Of a DNA stretch of 64,000 nt, positions 44,764 to 54,281 are shown in pieces. The stretch's first letter is position 1; the number at the start of each line of letters is the position of its first letter. Below the pieces are notes generated by a model. The model was not told the DNA's origin. It made no database searches and worked only from the letters and a program-made list of their open reading frames with translations. Origin of the DNA: Tatumella citrea (GTDB taxonomy: Bacteria; Pseudomonadota; Gammaproteobacteria; Enterobacterales; Enterobacteriaceae); NCBI RefSeq assembly GCF_002163585.1, contig NZ_CP015579.1:4030001-4094000 (forward strand), in the 5' to 3' direction. The translations under genes and the position numbers were made by a program.

Positions 44764-45315
44764 TTAACCACGATGTTCAGCAATCAGCAAAGCTTCGGTG
44801 TCTTTCTCCAGTGCCCTGAAAATATGCGGCAAATCCCCCGGATAACACAGATAATCTCCCGGATTCAGCTCTACCGGACTGTCTGCCAGCCCTACCAGTG
44901 CCCGCCCGCGGACTAAAATAATATGCTCGACAGATCCTGGCAGATGAGGTTCGGACAAACGATCACTGCCTGGCTGAACATGCAACGAATAAACATCACG
45001 CCGCGCTCCCGGCGGACAGTTAGCCAGCAGAATTGCCTGATAGTTGGCCAGCCCTGAATTCACGGCTAGCCCTTCTCCCCTGCGTAGCAGACGCACGGTG
45101 CTCTGTTCCTCTTCCAGTAATCTGGCAAACGGCATATCCAGCGCCATGCATAGCGACCAGAGAGTTTCCAGGCTAGGGTTTCCGCTCCCGGATTCCAGCT
45201 GTGACAGAGTGGACTTGGCAATACCGGCACGACGTGCCACTTCAGCCAGAGAAAGCCCTGAACGTTGCCGTTCCCGGGACAGACTGCGGGCGATAACCGA
45301 GATAGGCGGATTCAT
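44764..45315 (-). CDS. XRE family regulator with cupin domain
   Basis: A 183-residue repressor with an N-terminal lambda-type helix-turn-helix (about 8-62, LAEVARRAGIAKSTLSQLESG) and a C-terminal cupin (about 110-180, VELNPGDYLCYPGDLPHIF). Such regulators sense small molecules including amino acids. It is divergent from azlCD and probably binds the repeated sites at 45333-45399. The ATG at 45315 has a GGGGAA ribosome site. Confidence 0.88.
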   Translation of the reverse strand: MNPPISVIARSLSRERQRSGLSLAEVARRAGIAKSTLSQLESGSGNPSLETLWSLCMALDMPFARLLEEEQSTVRLLRRGEGLAVNSGLANYQAILLANCPPGARRDVYSLHVQPGSDRLSEPHLPGSVEHIILVRGRALVGLADSPVELNPGDYLCYPGDLPHIFRALEKDTEALLIAEHRG

Positions 45316-45332
45316 AATTCCCCGTGCGTTTT

Positions 45333-45399
45333 TTATATCGAACGAAACGTTCTGGTTGTAAAACACCTCGCAGGTGTTCATTATATCGTACTTACGTTC
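45333..45399. promoter_or_regulatory. Repeated operator in the XRE-azlC intergenic region
   Basis: TTATATCGAACGAAACGTTC (45333-45352) and TTATATCGTACTTACGTTC (45381-45399) are near-copies; the first contains the inverted repeat GAACG-AAA-CGTTC. Between them is a perfect inverted repeat AACACCT-CGC-AGGTGTT (45362-45378). Both are candidate sites for the XRE-cupin regulator. Confidence 0.6.
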
Positions 45400-45416
45400 A
45401 TTTTAACGGTATCACC

Positions 45417-46091
45417 ATGGATAAACCACTCTATTCCGCTCTGCCACCGGATGTTATTAAAGCTATTTTGCTGGTATCTCTGGCGGATGGCATTGTCGCT
45501 CTCTCTTATGGCTCACTGGCTGGCAGTCTGGGTTTTCCGCTATGGGTCCCGTTAGCGTTATCTCTGCTGGTGATGGCAGGAGCGTCAGAATTTATCTTTA
45601 TTGGTATGGTCGCCGGGGGAGGGAGCCCGCTGGCTGCTGCTGCTGCCGGGTTACTGGTCAATGCCAGACATATTCCGTTTGGTATCGCCGTGCGTGATCT
45701 GGTGGGGCATGGACGACGCAGCATTGTCGGTAGTCATATAATGAATGATGAAAGCGTGATGTTTGGACTGTCACAACCCGACAGACAGCAACAGCGGGCT
45801 GCGTTCTGGCTGTGTGGGATAGGTATTGCCATCTGCTGGCCCGGAGGTGTGCTGGCTGGTTTACTGATTGGTCGCCACCTGCCAGACCCCGGGGCTATCG
45901 GGCTGGATGCAGTATTTCCGGCCATTATGCTGGCACTGGTGATTCCGGCACTGAAAAAAAGAGATACCCGTCGTCGGGCCGGTAGCGGAGCATTATTAGC
46001 ACTGCTGACGGTGCCCTGGTTGCCTGTCGGTTTACCGGTACTGATATCACTGGCCGGAGTCGCTCTCAGGGGGAAAAAAAATGACCAGTAA
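45417..46091 (+). CDS. azlC: AzlC family branched-chain amino acid exporter subunit
   Basis: A 224-residue membrane protein of the AzlC/YgaZ family (large subunit) with about six to seven hydrophobic segments and the conserved LAFGSLAG-like start (here LSYGSLAGSLGFPLW) and VNARHIPFGIAVRDL. With AzlD it exports branched-chain amino acids such as valine or azaleucine. The ATG at 45417 is preferred; 31 extra residues of the longer frame have no family match. It overlaps azlD by 11 bases. Confidence 0.9.
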   Translation: MDKPLYSALPPDVIKAILLVSLADGIVALSYGSLAGSLGFPLWVPLALSLLVMAGASEFIFIGMVAGGGSPLAAAAAGLLVNARHIPFGIAVRDLVGHGRRSIVGSHIMNDESVMFGLSQPDRQQQRAAFWLCGIGIAICWPGGVLAGLLIGRHLPDPGAIGLDAVFPAIMLALVIPALKKRDTRRRAGSGALLALLTVPWLPVGLPVLISLAGVALRGKKNDQ

Positions 46092-46404
46092 TCCACTGTT
46101 ACTGACCGGGATTTTTTTGCTGGCGGCAGGTACTTTTCTGATGCGTTTCGTCAGCAGTCGGCTGGGAAACCGGATAGCGCTTCCTGAAGCATGGCAGCAG
46201 CGCCTGTCAGACGCTGCCACCACGTTGTTGCTGGCCGTGGCGCTAATTGCGACCTTTTTCCACGACGACCACTTTGCCGGGGCGGCCCGGCTCGGTGGTG
46301 TCGCTGTGGCCGTCATCATGACGTTGCGCCGGTTACCACTGATTGCGGTTATTGTTAGCGCAGCGGCAGTAACCGCTGTCTTACGATATTGCGGAGTACA
46401 TTAA
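46081..46404 (+). CDS. azlD: AzlD family branched-chain amino acid exporter subunit
   Basis: A 107-residue small membrane protein with three to four hydrophobic segments, the partner of AzlC (YgaH-like). A 38-base piece of this gene (46191-46228, encoding AWQQRLSDAATTL) reappears with one mismatch at 54187-54224 behind the dalR-like gene. Confidence 0.88.
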   Translation: MTSNPLLLTGIFLLAAGTFLMRFVSSRLGNRIALPEAWQQRLSDAATTLLLAVALIATFFHDDHFAGAARLGGVAVAVIMTLRRLPLIAVIVSAAAVTAVLRYCGVH

Positions 46405-46469
46405 ACCACACACACAACAGCACTCTGTCGCCACTGCCAGCCGCAACGGCGACATGAGCGTGGTACCTG

Positions 46470-47444
46470 TTAGTTACGTTGTTTGGATTTCAACCCTTCC
46501 AGCATCACGGCAGCGATAATAATGACACCCTTCACCACTTGCTGGTTATATCCGGAAATATTCATCAGGTTCATTAGGTTAGAAATAATACTCAGGATCA
46601 TCACGCCAATGATGGTATTGAGGACATTGCCCCGCCCGCCCGCCAGACTTGCACCACCGACAACTACCGCAGCGATAACATCCAGTTCAAAACCGACCGA
46701 TAAAACTGGTGATCCTACCCCGGTACGGGTCGAGGCCATTAATCCCGCCAGTCCGCAGGCAAAACCACTGACCGCATAAACAGCAAACTTATACCAACCC
46801 ACCCTGATACCAGCAAAACGGGTTGCCGTTTCATTTGAGCCAATGGAGATTACCAGCCGGCCAAACACCGTGTATTTGTAAACCAGATAAGCCACTACAG
46901 CGAACAACAGCAGAATGTAAACCGGCAGCGGGATTCCGAGCAGGTAACCGGTACCGAAATCCACCAGTGTCATATCGTCGATAAACACCGGCTGCCCCTT
47001 AGCGATTATCAGGGCTAACCCACGGGTAATGGTCATCATCGCCAGGGTGGCAATAAAAGGCGCGATATTAAATAGAGTGACCAATGTCCCCGCTCCTGCC
47101 CCGATAATAGCCGCAGCAAACAGACTAGCGAACACTGCCGGCCAGAGACCAATCTCTGGGATCAAAATCGCAACCAGTACTGAAATAAATGCCATCACTG
47201 ACCCGACCGACAGATCGATACCTCCGGTCAGGATAACAAATAGCATGCCTAACGCAGCCAGTCCGAGGGGTACACTCTGGCGTAATACGTTGGTAATATT
47301 ATCGCCGCTGTAGAATTTATCAGACAGGAAGCCGGCAACCACCAGCATCAGAATAAAAACGATCAGTGTTGAATTATTCAGTAAAAAAGTGACAACTTTA
47401 CTAGATGAGGTTGCTGCCGGTTGCGATGTTTTAACCTGTTCCAT
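46470..47444 (-). CDS. Sugar/polyol ABC permease (RbsC-like)
   Basis: A 324-residue permease of the RbsC/XylH type with eight to ten membrane segments; conserved VILTGGIDLSVGSVMAF and DVIAAVVVGGASLAGGRGNV are diagnostic. The ATG at 47444 has GAGG at good spacing; an earlier ATG at 47456 overlaps the ATPase stop but lacks a ribosome site. Last gene of the pentitol operon. Confidence 0.92.
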   Translation of the reverse strand: MEQVKTSQPAATSSSKVVTFLLNNSTLIVFILMLVVAGFLSDKFYSGDNITNVLRQSVPLGLAALGMLFVILTGGIDLSVGSVMAFISVLVAILIPEIGLWPAVFASLFAAAIIGAGAGTLVTLFNIAPFIATLAMMTITRGLALIIAKGQPVFIDDMTLVDFGTGYLLGIPLPVYILLLFAVVAYLVYKYTVFGRLVISIGSNETATRFAGIRVGWYKFAVYAVSGFACGLAGLMASTRTGVGSPVLSVGFELDVIAAVVVGGASLAGGRGNVLNTIIGVMILSIISNLMNLMNISGYNQQVVKGVIIIAAVMLEGLKSKQRN

Positions 47445-47452
47445 AATGTTCC

Positions 47453-48955
47453 TCATTCAGTCAGTGCACGTTTAGGAATGGCATGCTTCATAATATTTTC
47501 TTCAGTAATTTGTTCGCCCTGAAGTTCACACGTAATACTGCCTTCACTCATGACGTAAACCCGATGAGAAAGGTTGATCACTTCGATCATCTCTGAAGAG
47601 ATCAATAAGATCGCAAAACCACGACACGCCAGTTCATGGATCACATTATAAATTTCCACTTTGGCCCCGACGTCGACACCGCGAGTAGGTTCATCAAGGA
47701 TCAGAAAATCGCATTCAGTATTCAGCCACTTTGCAATCACCACTTTTTGTTGATTGCCACCACTCAGACTGGAGACCGGATACTCGGTCGAACCCATGCG
47801 GATTTTTAATTTCTTCTGGTAGCCACTGGCCAGAGAGCGGTCACGGGAGTAACTGATCAGTCCGCCGCCAAAACAGATCTTTTTAATACGTGACAGTGAA
47901 ATATTTTCTCGAATACTTTGTGTCAGTATTGCCCCCTGATGCTTTCTGTCTTCCGGCACCAGGCCAATACCATGCCGAACTGCATCGGCCGGATGACGGG
48001 AGGTAATTTTGCGGCCATTCTTGATCACAGTTCCGCTAATCATCGGGTCAATACCGAACAGGCAACGCGCGATTTCACTGCGCCCAGCCCCCACCAGGCC
48101 CGCCAGACCGACAATTTCGCCCTTACGCACCTGCAAATCGATATTATTCAGCAAACTGCGGGTATTCAGATTTTCTACCCGCAGAATTTCCTCCTGTTGA
48201 GGAACGTTTTTTACCGGATAGAGATTTTCAAATTTCCTGCCAACCATCGCAGAAATAATGTCATCTTCGGTACAGGTATGAGGATCAAGTTCCCCGACAG
48301 ATTCGCCATCTTTAATCACGCTGATCGCATCGGAAATTCTGAATATTTCTTCCAGACGGTGAGAAATATAGAGGATCGTAACCCCCTGCCCTTTTAGTAA
48401 TTTAAGCTGGCTGAACAGAATATCGATCTCACGTTCGGATAAAACAGCCGTCGGCTCATCCAGAATTAAAATTTTTACATCACGAGCAAGGGATTTAGCA
48501 ATTTCAACCATCTGCTGGTAGGCGATACTGAGATCACCCACTCTCTGCCCCGGTGCAATATCAAATCCCAGACGGCTTAATACCCGGCCGGCCTTCTTAT
48601 TTAAGTTATTCCAGTGAACAATACCTTTTCCGCGGCCTAAACTATCGAGATAAATATTTTCTGCCACGGTTAAATCAGGTGCCAGTGCCAGCTCCTGGTA
48701 AATAATACCGATACCATTTTCACGGCTTTGTGCCGGTGAGGTAAAATGCAGTTCTTCGCCGTTAATTTTTAATGTTCCGTCATCCTTTATATAAATCCCC
48801 GACAGAATTTTCATTAATGTTGATTTACCGGCACCGTTTTCACCAACAATCGCATGTATATCACCATGCTTCACCTTTAATGAAACATCTTTAAGAGCAT
48901 GAATCCCGCCAAAGCGTTTTTTGACATGCTCAATTACAATCGCGTAGTTTTCCAT
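47453..48955 (-). CDS. Sugar/polyol ABC ATPase (RbsA-like, two domains)
   Basis: A 500-residue tandem ATPase. The first domain has Walker A GENGAGKST and signature-like LSIAYQQMVEIAKSL; the second has the degenerate Walker A GLVGAGRSE and signature LSGGNQQKVVIAKWL, as in RbsA, XylG and AraG. It drives import with the RbsC-like permease. A stable hairpin (48974-49005) separates it from the binding protein gene. Confidence 0.93.
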   Translation of the reverse strand: MENYAIVIEHVKKRFGGIHALKDVSLKVKHGDIHAIVGENGAGKSTLMKILSGIYIKDDGTLKINGEELHFTSPAQSRENGIGIIYQELALAPDLTVAENIYLDSLGRGKGIVHWNNLNKKAGRVLSRLGFDIAPGQRVGDLSIAYQQMVEIAKSLARDVKILILDEPTAVLSEREIDILFSQLKLLKGQGVTILYISHRLEEIFRISDAISVIKDGESVGELDPHTCTEDDIISAMVGRKFENLYPVKNVPQQEEILRVENLNTRSLLNNIDLQVRKGEIVGLAGLVGAGRSEIARCLFGIDPMISGTVIKNGRKITSRHPADAVRHGIGLVPEDRKHQGAILTQSIRENISLSRIKKICFGGGLISYSRDRSLASGYQKKLKIRMGSTEYPVSSLSGGNQQKVVIAKWLNTECDFLILDEPTRGVDVGAKVEIYNVIHELACRGFAILLISSEMIEVINLSHRVYVMSEGSITCELQGEQITEENIMKHAIPKRALTE

Positions 48956-48973
48956 TGGCAGGCCCTCTGCAAC

Positions 48974-49005
48974 CAGCCTCTCCCATGTCTCCAGGGGAGA
49001 GGCTG
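48974..49005 (-). other. Intercistronic hairpin between binding protein and ATPase genes
   Basis: A perfect 11-base stem CAGCCTCTCCC/GGGAGAGGCTG with ten-base loop and no U run. In such operons a hairpin here often protects the upstream binding protein message so that it accumulates above the ATPase and permease. Confidence 0.6.
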
Positions 49006-49008
49006 TTA

Positions 49009-49974
49009 TCAGAAAATCGAATCTTTTTTATAATATTTATCCACATTATCCTTGGTGATCAGAATAGACGGGATGTATACATAGTCAGGGAAATCTTTCT
49101 GCCCAGCCTGATATTTCTTAATGACATCCAGTGCCGTATTTGTCAGTAAATCTGGGTTATTTGATGCGGTCGCCTGTAAATCTCCGCGTTTAATGGCTTC
49201 CAGACCTTTTTTATAACCATCGTGGGAGAATACGCTAACATTTTGCAGTTTATTCGCCGCACGAAGAGAAAGAATTGCCCCTAACGCCATATCATCCATT
49301 TCACTGTACACACAGTTAATTTTATCGCCCTGAGCAACAATCATATCCTCCATGGCTTTCAGCCCCCCTTGCTGGTCCCAGTTACCCCAACCCTGGCTAA
49401 GGATCGTGAGTTGAGTATGGTTATATTTACGCAACTGAGCTTCGAGGACACCCCGCATAAAGTTATCCCGACGGGCTTCGCCCACCAGATTTCCCTGATT
49501 ACCACTGATTAAAACGCAGTTCAGCGGTTTATCACCAAATTTGTCTACCGCATATTCACCAATCAAAATATTGTTTTTCACGTTGTTTGCCTGTACACGG
49601 GTAATCACCGGCGCATCCAAGGAAATATCACTGTCCAGGACTACGACGGGAACATTTTTCTGTTTGGCCATTTGTGTAATACGCAAACCAGCTTCAGGAT
49701 CCTGCGGATTCAGAATTAAATAGTTGATCCCCTGAGAAAGCATATCTTCCACATCGGAGATTTGCTTATTCAGGTCACCACGTGCATCAGTAGTAATTAA
49801 TTCATAACCATGTTCTTTGGCATGAATTTTCATATATTCGGTCAGCCCGTTAAAAAAGGCACCATTCAGCGTCCGGTTAGCGAAACCGACTTTAATACTA
49901 TCCGCCGCATAAGAGGCTGACGAAACAGAAGCTATAACCAGTGCCATACTACAAACCAGCGTTTTTATTTTCAT
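49009..49974 (-). CDS. Periplasmic sugar/polyol-binding protein (RbsB-like)
   Basis: A 321-residue type I periplasmic binding protein (Peripla_BP_4). Sec signal peptide with cleavage near SYA-A (22-24). Conserved elements include QISDVEDMLSQGINYLILNP and VYSEMDDMALGAI. Together with the arabitol dehydrogenase and xylulokinase genes, the likely ligand is D-arabitol or another pentitol. Confidence 0.92.
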   Translation of the reverse strand: MKIKTLVCSMALVIASVSSASYAADSIKVGFANRTLNGAFFNGLTEYMKIHAKEHGYELITTDARGDLNKQISDVEDMLSQGINYLILNPQDPEAGLRITQMAKQKNVPVVVLDSDISLDAPVITRVQANNVKNNILIGEYAVDKFGDKPLNCVLISGNQGNLVGEARRDNFMRGVLEAQLRKYNHTQLTILSQGWGNWDQQGGLKAMEDMIVAQGDKINCVYSEMDDMALGAILSLRAANKLQNVSVFSHDGYKKGLEAIKRGDLQATASNNPDLLTNTALDVIKKYQAGQKDFPDYVYIPSILITKDNVDKYYKKDSIF

Positions 49975-50076
49975 AATGCTTTCCTATACGTAGGGACAGA
50001 GCAGCCAGAGTTTCCTTAAACAGAGGACGCTACCGGCATCGGTTACATCAATCCCCCGCAATGCCAGGGGAAGGGG

Positions 50077-51546
50077 TTAAGCTAATATTTTTCTTGCCTC
50101 CGATTGCTGCTGATACATCAGCCGGAATGCTTTCAGACGTTTTTGCAGGTATTCCCAGTGGTCTGCCTGTGGCAAGAAACGTTGTTTCTCCGCCGGTTTG
50201 ACGCACACCTGCGATTCGTCACCGCCATCGGCAAGCCAGGCCAGTCTGGCTGCACCTAATGCGCTCCCGGCTTCGCTGCCTTCATGGGTAATAATCGGCA
50301 GATTAAGGATATCCGCGATTAACTGAGCCCATTCAGCACTGCGGGCCCCGCCTCCAACCAGAGAACATTCGTTTAGTTCGGTACCTGCTTCGTTCAACAC
50401 CCGTAAACCATCCGCCAGACCGAATGTAATACCCTCAATCACCGCATAACCGAGATGGGCGCGGGTAACGTCATGTGTCAGATAATGAAAAGATGCAGTT
50501 ACCTGAGGATCGTTATGCGGAGTGCGTTCGCCAGACAGGTAGGGCAGAAAGATCGGAGCATTACGCCGTTGCTCCAGCGTCAGCCTGCCAACTTCTGCCA
50601 TCAGGGTGGCTTCATCGCAACTAACAATCTGAGAGACCCAGCGCAGTGCGCTGGCCGCACTTAGCATCACGCTCATCTGGTGCCAACGTTGTGGTAAAGC
50701 ATGACAGAAAGCATGTACCGCCGATTGCGGATTTGGCCGGTAGCACTCATTAACGGTAAATAACACTCCTGAGGTTCCTAGCGAAATAAAGGCGTCACCC
50801 GGCCTGACTGCTCCGATACCAACCGCACTGGCAGCATTGTCACCGCCACCACCAGCCACCACCAGCCCGGCGGGCAACTGCCATTCGGCGGCGACCCCGG
50901 GAGTCAGACGCCCGCCAGGCGCAGTGCCTTCCACTAACGCCGGCATCATTTCGCGGGTAAGATCGCAAGCCTGTAACAATTCATCTGACCAGTCACGTTT
51001 CGCCACATCCAGCCATAACGTGCCAGCTGAATCAGACATATCGCTGATGAATTCACCGGTCATCTGCCAGCGTAGATAATCTTTCGGCAGCAAAACATGC
51101 GCGATCCGTGCAAAAATATCCGGTTCATGACGGGCAACCCAGAGCAATTTTGGCGCGGTAAACCCAGGCATTGCCAGGTTACCGGCTATACGGTGCAGTG
51201 AAGGTGCTTTTGCCGTAAGTTGCTGGCATTGCTCCGCACTTCGCGTGTCGTTCCATAAAATACAGGGCCGTAAAACTTCGCCATGTTTATCCAGTAATAC
51301 TGCACCGTGCATCTGACCGGATAAACCAATGGCTTTAATCGACGGCCAATGCCCCGCGGCTTTTTCGCGTAACTGACCCATCGCACGATGTAATGCCATC
51401 CACCAGCTTTGCGGGTCTTGTTCTGACCAGTGAGGATGCGGACGTTGAATGGTTAATTCTGCACCGGCAATGGCCACAATCTTCCCCTGTTCATCAATGA
51501 CCAGGGTTTTTATTTCGGATGTTCCGACATCAATCCCAAGATACAC
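50077..51546 (-). CDS. D-xylulokinase (DalK/XylB-like)
   Basis: A 489-residue FGGY-family kinase that phosphorylates D-xylulose to D-xylulose 5-phosphate for the pentose phosphate pathway. Highly similar to E. coli XylB: GIDVGTSEIKTLVID, SGQMHGAVLLD, GNLAMPGFTAPKLLW, GGGDNAASAVGIG and YLSGERTPHNDP. No xylose isomerase gene is adjacent. The neighbouring polyol dehydrogenase would supply D-xylulose, so it is best seen as the dalK of a D-arabitol operon. It starts 11 bases after that gene. Confidence 0.93.
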   Translation of the reverse strand: MYLGIDVGTSEIKTLVIDEQGKIVAIAGAELTIQRPHPHWSEQDPQSWWMALHRAMGQLREKAAGHWPSIKAIGLSGQMHGAVLLDKHGEVLRPCILWNDTRSAEQCQQLTAKAPSLHRIAGNLAMPGFTAPKLLWVARHEPDIFARIAHVLLPKDYLRWQMTGEFISDMSDSAGTLWLDVAKRDWSDELLQACDLTREMMPALVEGTAPGGRLTPGVAAEWQLPAGLVVAGGGGDNAASAVGIGAVRPGDAFISLGTSGVLFTVNECYRPNPQSAVHAFCHALPQRWHQMSVMLSAASALRWVSQIVSCDEATLMAEVGRLTLEQRRNAPIFLPYLSGERTPHNDPQVTASFHYLTHDVTRAHLGYAVIEGITFGLADGLRVLNEAGTELNECSLVGGGARSAEWAQLIADILNLPIITHEGSEAGSALGAARLAWLADGGDESQVCVKPAEKQRFLPQADHWEYLQKRLKAFRLMYQQQSEARKILA

Positions 51547-51557
51547 AGCGCCTCCGG

Positions 51558-52952
51558 TCAGTGTGCTGCAGATGCCAGCAACGGTTTCAGTTGCGCAACC
51601 GTGTCACGCAGTAGTTGAGTAAAACCAGACTGTTTGGCCGCCAGTTCACCAAATAACGCCTCATTTGACGCGAAAAGACCCAGCGGATCTTCTGAATCAA
51701 ACATCCGGTGTAATTCGTCGGCGTTCATGACCCCGTCCTGATACTGATAGGGCAGCTCACCACGATGCCAGCGCTGCATAAACAGGAAGAACAGTGCCGG
51801 CAGGACAGCCGTCGCACGCGGTATATCCCCTCTGGCATAACATTCCATCAGGGTCGGGGTAATAAAACCGGGGATTTTAGAGATACCATCTGCCGCCACG
51901 CGCTGGTTAGTATCCTGAATATAGGGATTACTAAACCGTGACAGGACAACATCGCGATAAACCTGCAGGTCGAGCGGGCTCGGTGACAGGCAGGGAATGA
52001 CATCTTCGGTGACATAATTCCACGCCAACTGTTTGATGGCCTCAGTGCTGGTACTTTCATGAATATAGGACTGACCAATCAGTGTTCCTGCCCAGGCAAT
52101 ACAGCTATGGCTGGCATTCAGGATACGGATTTTAGCTTCTTCGAATGCCTGCACGGATTCCACCAGTTCGACATCCACATTCTCCAGTGCAGGTCGCCCG
52201 GCTATAAAATTATCTTCAATCACCCACTGGATAAAGGCTTCCCCCATCACCGGTTCGGCATCATGAATGCCAGTAACTTCCAGGACCCGCGGCGCAATAT
52301 CCGGAGTCGGACGCGGTGTAATACGATCAACCATGGTATTCGGTGAGGTGGTATGTTTTTCTACCCAGTCATGTAACTGTTGCTGGCCGGACAGTGTCAG
52401 GAACGTCAGAAATCCTTGACGGAAACGTTCACCATTATGCCGCAGATTATCGCAACTCAGCAGCGTAACCGGTTCTCCTCCCGCCTGCAGCCGGCCGTTC
52501 AGGATACGTGTCAGGGCGCCATAAATAGTGCAGGCTCCACCGGCTAAATCGGCCTTTATATCCGCTTGCTGCGGGTCCAGCCGGTGTTCCGTATCCAGAT
52601 AATAACCGCCTTCTGTCACCGTAAACGCAATCACTTTGGTGGCCGGCGACGCACCCTGGGCAATAAGTGCACTCAGTTGCGGGTCGTGAGGTAAAATTTT
52701 ACGAATCGAGGTAATGGTTTCATAGTCGCGTACCCCTTCCGGAGTGACGGTTTCCAGGGTGTATTGACCCCCCTGTTGTTGTAGTGCGGCTAACAGCGCA
52801 TCGGCATCATTACGGATATTCCCCAGTGCAATTGACCAGCGTTCATCCTGTTGTTGCAGTAAACGATGCAGATACCAGGCCTGATGTGCCCGGTGAAAAG
52901 AACCGGCTCCAAGATGCATCCAGACATTCGGTGTTGTAGTGATTGCAGACAT
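51558..52952 (-). CDS. dalD: D-arabitol 4-dehydrogenase (mannitol dehydrogenase family)
   Basis: A 464-residue long-chain polyol dehydrogenase that oxidises D-arabitol to D-xylulose with NAD+. Compared with the family it has [18 protein letters not shown] at the nucleotide-binding N terminus, [42 protein letters not shown] and [15 protein letters not shown], a pattern matching Klebsiella DalD more than mannitol or fructuronate enzymes. It heads the operon and is divergent from a SorC-type regulator. Confidence 0.85.
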   Translation of the reverse strand: MSAITTTPNVWMHLGAGSFHRAHQAWYLHRLLQQQDERWSIALGNIRNDADALLAALQQQGGQYTLETVTPEGVRDYETITSIRKILPHDPQLSALIAQGASPATKVIAFTVTEGGYYLDTEHRLDPQQADIKADLAGGACTIYGALTRILNGRLQAGGEPVTLLSCDNLRHNGERFRQGFLTFLTLSGQQQLHDWVEKHTTSPNTMVDRITPRPTPDIAPRVLEVTGIHDAEPVMGEAFIQWVIEDNFIAGRPALENVDVELVESVQAFEEAKIRILNASHSCIAWAGTLIGQSYIHESTSTEAIKQLAWNYVTEDVIPCLSPSPLDLQVYRDVVLSRFSNPYIQDTNQRVAADGISKIPGFITPTLMECYARGDIPRATAVLPALFFLFMQRWHRGELPYQYQDGVMNADELHRMFDSEDPLGLFASNEALFGELAAKQSGFTQLLRDTVAQLKPLLASAAH

Positions 52953-52983
52953 AATCAGACTTCCTCAGAGGAATTAACATTTT

Positions 52984-53041
52984 GGGCAAATGTTTATGCT
53001 TCGAGTAATTATTTAAAATTAATATATTCGAACAATTGCCC
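52984..53041. promoter_or_regulatory. Operator candidate between dalD and its regulator
   Basis: GGGCAAATGTT (52984-52994) and AACAATTGCCC (53031-53041) form a 10/11 inverted repeat flanking an inner pair TTCGA/TTCGAA (53000-53004, 53027-53032). The AT-rich stretch between them should hold the divergent promoters. Confidence 0.5.
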
Positions 53042-53144
53042 TAAATATGAGCAATAAATCACATTTTTATTATTTTAAATCAGCCTGACGGGATTATCAG
53101 GCGCTATAGTAGTCATGAACACCCCAGGACACGATGGATGAATA

Positions 53145-54107
53145 ATGGCGAAATCAAATAAAAAACATGAACTTGCAGCAAGAGCAGCGTGGATGTACTA
53201 CGTAGGCGGACAAACCCAGCATCAGATTGCTGAGGTGCTCGGTGTCTCACGTCAGGTTGCACAACGACTGGTCGCCGCCGCCAGTGAGCTCGGGCTGGTA
53301 AGGGTTAATATCAATCACAATATTGCAGAATGTGCTTCACTGGCCACACAACTGGCAGAAAACTTTCAGCTGGTCCGCTGTCAGGTTGTTCCTTCTGCGG
53401 GACTGGATTCCGCCACCTTAAACCGGATGATAGCCGTGGCCGCAGCCGAAGAACTGGAACGGGTGATTAACCGTGAGCAGCCGCAAATTATCGCGTTAGG
53501 CTCCGGTCGCGCGCTTCGTGCTGCGATCAAACAACTGCCGGATTTACACTATCCTCAGCACAGTTGTCTGTCGCTGATTGGCGCTATCGCCTCGGATGGC
53601 TCCTGTACCCAATATGATGTCCCGCTTAGTATTGCGGAGAAGATCCATAGCAAATACTTTATCCTGCCAGCCCCTCTGTTTGCCGACAGTCCGGAAGATC
53701 GGGATATCTGGTGTAACCAGCGGATTTACAAGCTGATTTCCAGTAAAGCCAGCCAGGCTGATGTGGCTTTCCTGGGTATCGGGCAAATCAACTTTCAGTG
53801 TCCGCTGCATGCCGACGGCTTTATCGATAGCAGTGATGTACAGCGGCTGGTGTCGGCCGGGGCTGTCGCTGAAATGTTAGGTAATTTTATCGATCAGAAC
53901 GGTCATCTGGTTGGTGATCTGCTGGACCTTCGCCGTACCAGCATTCCTCTGAAGCCCTGTCCACAAAATGAACGGATTGCCTTTGCCGGCGGCACTGAAA
54001 AGTTTCAGGCAATACAGGCCGTACTGCGGGGACGTTGGATTAACGGACTGGTGACCGACGAAGACACCGCACGACGGTTACTGTTTAACCATCCGACAGA
54101 AAGCTAA
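53145..54107 (+). CDS. SorC/DeoR-type sugar-binding regulator (DalR-like)
   Basis: A 320-residue SorC-family regulator. N-terminal helix-turn-helix at about 20-55 (MYYVGGQTQHQIAEVLGVSRQVAQRLV), then the large sugar-binding domain (GSGRALRAAIKQLP, VAFLGIGQINFQCPL, and FAGGTEKFQAIQAVLRGRWINGLVTDE). Divergent from dalD, it is the expected pentitol-responsive controller, like DalR of Klebsiella. Confidence 0.9.
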   Translation: MAKSNKKHELAARAAWMYYVGGQTQHQIAEVLGVSRQVAQRLVAAASELGLVRVNINHNIAECASLATQLAENFQLVRCQVVPSAGLDSATLNRMIAVAAAEELERVINREQPQIIALGSGRALRAAIKQLPDLHYPQHSCLSLIGAIASDGSCTQYDVPLSIAEKIHSKYFILPAPLFADSPEDRDIWCNQRIYKLISSKASQADVAFLGIGQINFQCPLHADGFIDSSDVQRLVSAGAVAEMLGNFIDQNGHLVGDLLDLRRTSIPLKPCPQNERIAFAGGTEKFQAIQAVLRGRWINGLVTDEDTARRLLFNHPTES

Positions 54108-54186
54108 TCGTCGGAGAGCTTAAGAGAACGGATAACGGTGTCGGGTCGTTCATTTTCCGGTATTTTCCGTGAAGTCACGTGGATGA

Positions 54187-54224
54187 ATGGCAACAGCGCC
54201 TGTCAGACGCTGCCACCACGTTGT
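54187..54224 (+). pseudogene. Duplicated azlD fragment
   Basis: 37 of 38 bases equal 46191-46228 inside azlD (single difference g46197/a54193). Read in the azlD frame it gives EWQQRLSDAATTL then TGA. Flanking sequence is unrelated, so this is a short displaced copy or the remnant of a second azlD. The 54108-54281 gap holds nothing else certain. Confidence 0.65.
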
Positions 54225-54281
54225 GACTGACTGTAGTGTTAAATGCCGTCCTCCCAAAATCCCGGGGGAGCGTTCTACCGG

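Noticed and set aside
46428..46453. GTCGCC/GGCGAC hairpin between azlD and the RbsC-like gene
   Set aside because: Six-base stem with a 14-base loop and no U run; may be chance although the convergent genes need a terminator.
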